A stretch of 64,000 nt of DNA from JAURVT01 sp049059935 (lineage in GTDB: Bacteria > Actinomycetota > Actinomycetes > Propionibacteriales > Nocardioidaceae): assembly GCF_049059935.1 (NCBI RefSeq), contig NZ_JBMGQR010000010.1:27613-91612 (forward strand), in the 5' to 3' direction. Below the pieces are notes generated by a model. It had not been told where the DNA came from. It ran no database searches and saw nothing but the letters and a program-made list of their open reading frames with translations. Both the position numbers and the translations under genes were made by a program. The first letter of the stretch is position 1. The number at the start of each line of letters is the position of its first letter. Below are positions 61,827 through 64,000 of the stretch, one piece after another.

Positions 61827-61885
61827 CTGACGAGAGTGTGGTCCCGACGCCGCGGACGGACCGCGGCCGGATCGGGAGGAACCCC

Positions 61886-62317
61886 ATGAGCGTCACCAGC
61901 ACCCTGCACGTCAACCTGCGCGGCAACGCCAGGCAGGCGCTGGACTTCTACCAGTCCGTGTTCGGCGGCGAGGTCGTCGCGGTGCCGTACGGCGACACGC
62001 CGTCGGGGCAGAGCCCGCGCCAGAGCGAGGAGATCGCCTGGGGCCAGGTGGTCTCCCCCAGCGGCTTCCACGTGATGGCCTACGACGTCCAGGACGACCT
62101 CGCCCACGACCCGGGTCTGCACGCCTACTACTTCGCGCTGCGCGGCACCGACGCCGACGAGATCACCGGCTACTGGGAGGCGCTCAGCGCGACGGCCTCC
62201 CACGTCGAGGTGCCGCTCGGGCCGTCGATCTTCTCGCCTCTGTACGGCAAGCTCACCGACCAGTTCGGCGTCACCTGGATCATCGACGTCATCGCACCCT
62301 GGAACCCGGCGGACTGA
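61886..62317 (+). CDS. VOC-family (PhnB/glyoxalase-like) protein
   Basis: 143 residues. Features such as LHVNLRGNARQALDFYQSVFGGEVVAVPYGD and the end FGVTWIIDVIAPWNP are typical of PhnB-like 3-demethylubiquinone-9 methyltransferase-type VOC proteins. The exact function is unknown. GGGAGGA (61874-61880) fixes the start at ATG 61886. Its last codons are part of a 44-base tandem duplication. Confidence 0.85.
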   Translation: MSVTSTLHVNLRGNARQALDFYQSVFGGEVVAVPYGDTPSGQSPRQSEEIAWGQVVSPSGFHVMAYDVQDDLAHDPGLHAYYFALRGTDADEITGYWEALSATASHVEVPLGPSIFSPLYGKLTDQFGVTWIIDVIAPWNPAD

Positions 62318-62381
62318 TCACCGCAGGCGGTGCTCGCCCGCCCTGGAACCCGGCGGACTGATCACCGCAGGCGGTGCTCGC
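62296..62381. repeat. 44-base tandem duplication across the VOC gene end
   Basis: Two direct copies start at 62296 and 62340 with 42 identical leading bases. The first copy holds the last codons and stop of the VOC gene. Each contains the small hairpin CACCGCAGGCGGTG, so the putative terminator is doubled. It looks like a recent slippage event. Confidence 0.85.
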
Positions 62382-62408
62382 CGGAATCGGACTGTCGGAC
62401 CCTTCTCG

Positions 62409-62420
62409 TAGGTTCGGGTC
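62409..62420 (+). promoter_or_regulatory. -10 element for leaderless HNH-gene transcript
   Basis: TAGGTT (62409-62414) followed by six bases to ATG 62421, with no ribosome-binding site. Confidence 0.5.
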
Positions 62421-63725
62421 ATGTTCGAGGACGTGCCCGTGCAGTGCCTGGTCGAGGCACTGGACGGGCACGAGTTCGTGGCGTCGCCGGCCGCGGGCCC
62501 GGTCGACCTGCAGCACCTCGACGCGATCGAGGCACTGGAGAGGCTGGCCCGGTGGGTCGCGGCCAAGCAGTACGAGCTGGTCGGCGCGCTGCACGAGCAC
62601 CGCGCCGACCAGCAGTGGAACACCCCCGAGGCGACCCAGTCGGTCCAGACCGAGGTCGCGATGGCCCGCCAGGTGTCCCGCAGCGCAGCCGAGCGCCAGG
62701 TCGACCGCGCCATGGTGCTGCAGCACCTGCCCCAGGTCGCACGGCTGCTCGCCACCGGTGCGGTCTGCGACCGGGTCGTCGCCGAGGTCGCTGACGAGGC
62801 CCGCACCCTCGATGCCGACGCCATCGCGGTCCTCGACGCACGGATCGCCCCGGTCCTGACCGGGCTGACGCCCAAGCGTGCCGAGCACGCCGCCCGGGCG
62901 ATGGTGATGCAGATCGACCCCTGCGCCGCCGAGCAGCAGTCCCGACGCCACCGCACCGACCGGTTCGTCAGCACCGGACCCGGCCCGGTCGGCACCGCAT
63001 GGCTGAGGATCCACGGCCCGATCGAGCACGTCTCGGCCGCCTACGACGCCGTCCACGCCCACGCAGCCGGGAGGTTCGCCGACGGTGACCCCCGCACCAT
63101 GGGCCAGCTGATGTGCGACACCGCGATCGAACGCCTCACCGGACTGCCCGACGCCACCTCCCCCGGCGCCGTCGGCATCGAGATCGGCGTCCTGATGGAC
63201 ACCGACAGCCTCCTGGGCCACCAGGACGTCCCCGCGATGATGGCCGGCTACGGCCCCCTGCCCGCCGGCCTCGTCCGCCACCTGGTCGACCACACGTCCC
63301 AGGTGTGGGTCCGCCGCCTGTTCACCGACCCCCTCGACGACACCATCACCGCCCGCGACCCCCGCCGCCGACGCTTCGACGGCCCCCTGCGCCACCTCAT
63401 CGCCACCGCCGAACGCCACTGCCAACGCCCCGGCTGCGACTGCCGCCCCCGCGACGTCGACCACGTCACCGAGCACGCCGCCGGCGGCGACACCACCATC
63501 GCCAACGCCCAGTCCCTGTGCCGCCCCGACCACACCGTCCGGCACTACCGACACTGGGACGTCACCCGCGACCCCCTCACCGGCACCACCACCTGGCACA
63601 CCCCCTCGGGCCGCACCTACCAAGCCACCCGACCGCCCGCCCTCGGCCACGGCCTCCAACGCACCGTCCGCTACCGCTCACCCCTCGAACGTGAGCTCGC
63701 CCGACTCGCCCACCCCGCGCCATGA
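62421..63725 (+). CDS. DUF222/13E12-type protein with C-terminal HNH endonuclease domain
   Basis: 434 residues. The N-terminal DUF222 region (about 30-300) is helical and rich in Ala, Arg and His. The HNH motif is in CQRPGCDCRPRDVDHVTEHAAGGDTTIANAQSLCRPDH near 335-377, with cysteine pairs. The family is multicopy in Mycobacterium, Nocardioides and relatives (13E12 repeats) and its role is unsettled. Gene copies are often near-identical within a genome, so it may be a recombination hotspot. Confidence 0.88.
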   Translation: MFEDVPVQCLVEALDGHEFVASPAAGPVDLQHLDAIEALERLARWVAAKQYELVGALHEHRADQQWNTPEATQSVQTEVAMARQVSRSAAERQVDRAMVLQHLPQVARLLATGAVCDRVVAEVADEARTLDADAIAVLDARIAPVLTGLTPKRAEHAARAMVMQIDPCAAEQQSRRHRTDRFVSTGPGPVGTAWLRIHGPIEHVSAAYDAVHAHAAGRFADGDPRTMGQLMCDTAIERLTGLPDATSPGAVGIEIGVLMDTDSLLGHQDVPAMMAGYGPLPAGLVRHLVDHTSQVWVRRLFTDPLDDTITARDPRRRRFDGPLRHLIATAERHCQRPGCDCRPRDVDHVTEHAAGGDTTIANAQSLCRPDHTVRHYRHWDVTRDPLTGTTTWHTPSGRTYQATRPPALGHGLQRTVRYRSPLERELARLAHPAP

Positions 63726-63817
63726 GGTACGGCTCTCCTTCGGCGCCGACCGCCCCGCGGGTCGACGATGACGTGACCGGCACCCGTCGGGGGTCGCCAC
63801 GATCGAAGGAGTCGTCC

Positions 63818-64000
63818 ATGGCTTACGGCATCGCCACCGTCTGGGTCCCCGTGCAGGACATCGACCGCGCCGTCGCGTTCTACCGCGACACCCTGGGGCT
63901 GACGGTCAAGAGCCAGGACGGCGACTGGGCCGAGGTCACCGCCGACGGCCTGACCATCGGCCTGAACGCGCGCGAGACCGCCACCTCAGGTGCCGAGGGC
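63818..64000 (+). CDS. VOC-family glyoxalase-like protein, N-terminal fragment
   Basis: 61 codons are visible before the window ends. AYGIATVWVPVQDIDRAVAFYRDTLGLTVKSQDGDWAEV is the classic first half of a VOC (glyoxalase/bleomycin-resistance) domain. AAGGAG (63806-63811) sets the ATG at 63818. The rest of the gene is outside the window. Confidence 0.85.
   Translation, partial: MAYGIATVWVPVQDIDRAVAFYRDTLGLTVKSQDGDWAEVTADGLTIGLNARETATSGAEG

Noticed and set aside
62421..63725. HNH gene as part of a restriction or homing mobile element
   Set aside because: The DUF222 N terminus marks it as the chromosomal 13E12-type family. No inverted repeats, intron or methylase lie nearby.

Overview
The window is high-GC DNA from an actinobacterium, most likely of the Nocardioidaceae (Aeromicrobium/Nocardioides type). 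The evidence is strong G/C third-position codon bias, many GTG starts, actinobacterial marker genes (rbpA, opcA, whiA) and the gene order uvrC-rapZ-yvcK-whiA-gap-pgk-tpiA-secG. The genus is an inference. No rRNA, tRNA, CRISPR array, integrase or insertion sequence was found.

Region 1 (1-22.1 kb) is conserved core. A cyoE fragment faces away from a pentose-phosphate operon, tkt-tal-pgi-zwf-opcA-pgl, in which most junctions are 4-base GTGA overlaps. It converges on a minus-strand block read from right to left: uvrA, a Tat/lipobox Rieske protein, uvrC-rapZ-yvcK-whiA, gap-pgk-tpiA-secG and rbpA. A metallo-beta-lactamase-fold hydrolase gene diverges from uvrA.

Region 2 (22.1-28.7 kb) is an accessory island with relaxed codon bias. 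It carries what looks like a three-component ABC-ATPase conflict system: a small alpha-helical 'middle component', a Rad50/SMC-like ATPase with a CxxC...CxxC zinc element between coiled coils, and a large protein ending in a PD-(D/E)XK-type nuclease signature. Just upstream on the same strand is a large protein with a C-terminal HEPN-like Rx4H motif. This is the best candidate for an undescribed defence locus.

Region 3 (28.8-41.2 kb) begins with a vanillin/vanillate catabolic set: IclR regulator, vanA, vanB, an aromatic-acid MFS importer and an aldehyde dehydrogenase. Two tandem paralogous secreted RTX-repeat proteins follow, with their promoters duplicated too. Next come a BKACE (DUF849) enzyme and a divergent TetR/zinc alcohol dehydrogenase pair around a striking inverted repeat.

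Region 4 (41.1-64 kb) is regulator-rich metabolism. It holds a frameshifted Tat-exported amidohydrolase divergent from a GntR regulator, a monooxygenase-like small protein, an alpha/beta hydrolase, a DUF899 protein, and a PhyH dioxygenase divergent from a LacI regulator. A DeoR regulator then precedes a YtfQ/YtfR/YtfT/YjfF-type sugar ABC transporter and an exported GH2-LamG glycosidase. The right end carries a DHA2 exporter, RibD-C and YCII proteins, a FAD monooxygenase/MarR pair, a DUF1707-TetR operon, an NTF2-like protein, two VOC proteins and a 13E12-type HNH protein.

A feature running through the window is a TANNNT hexamer exactly six bases before an ATG or GTG. It occurs at eight starts and predicts leaderless transcripts. 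Many local regulators also have recognisable palindromic or helically phased operators.
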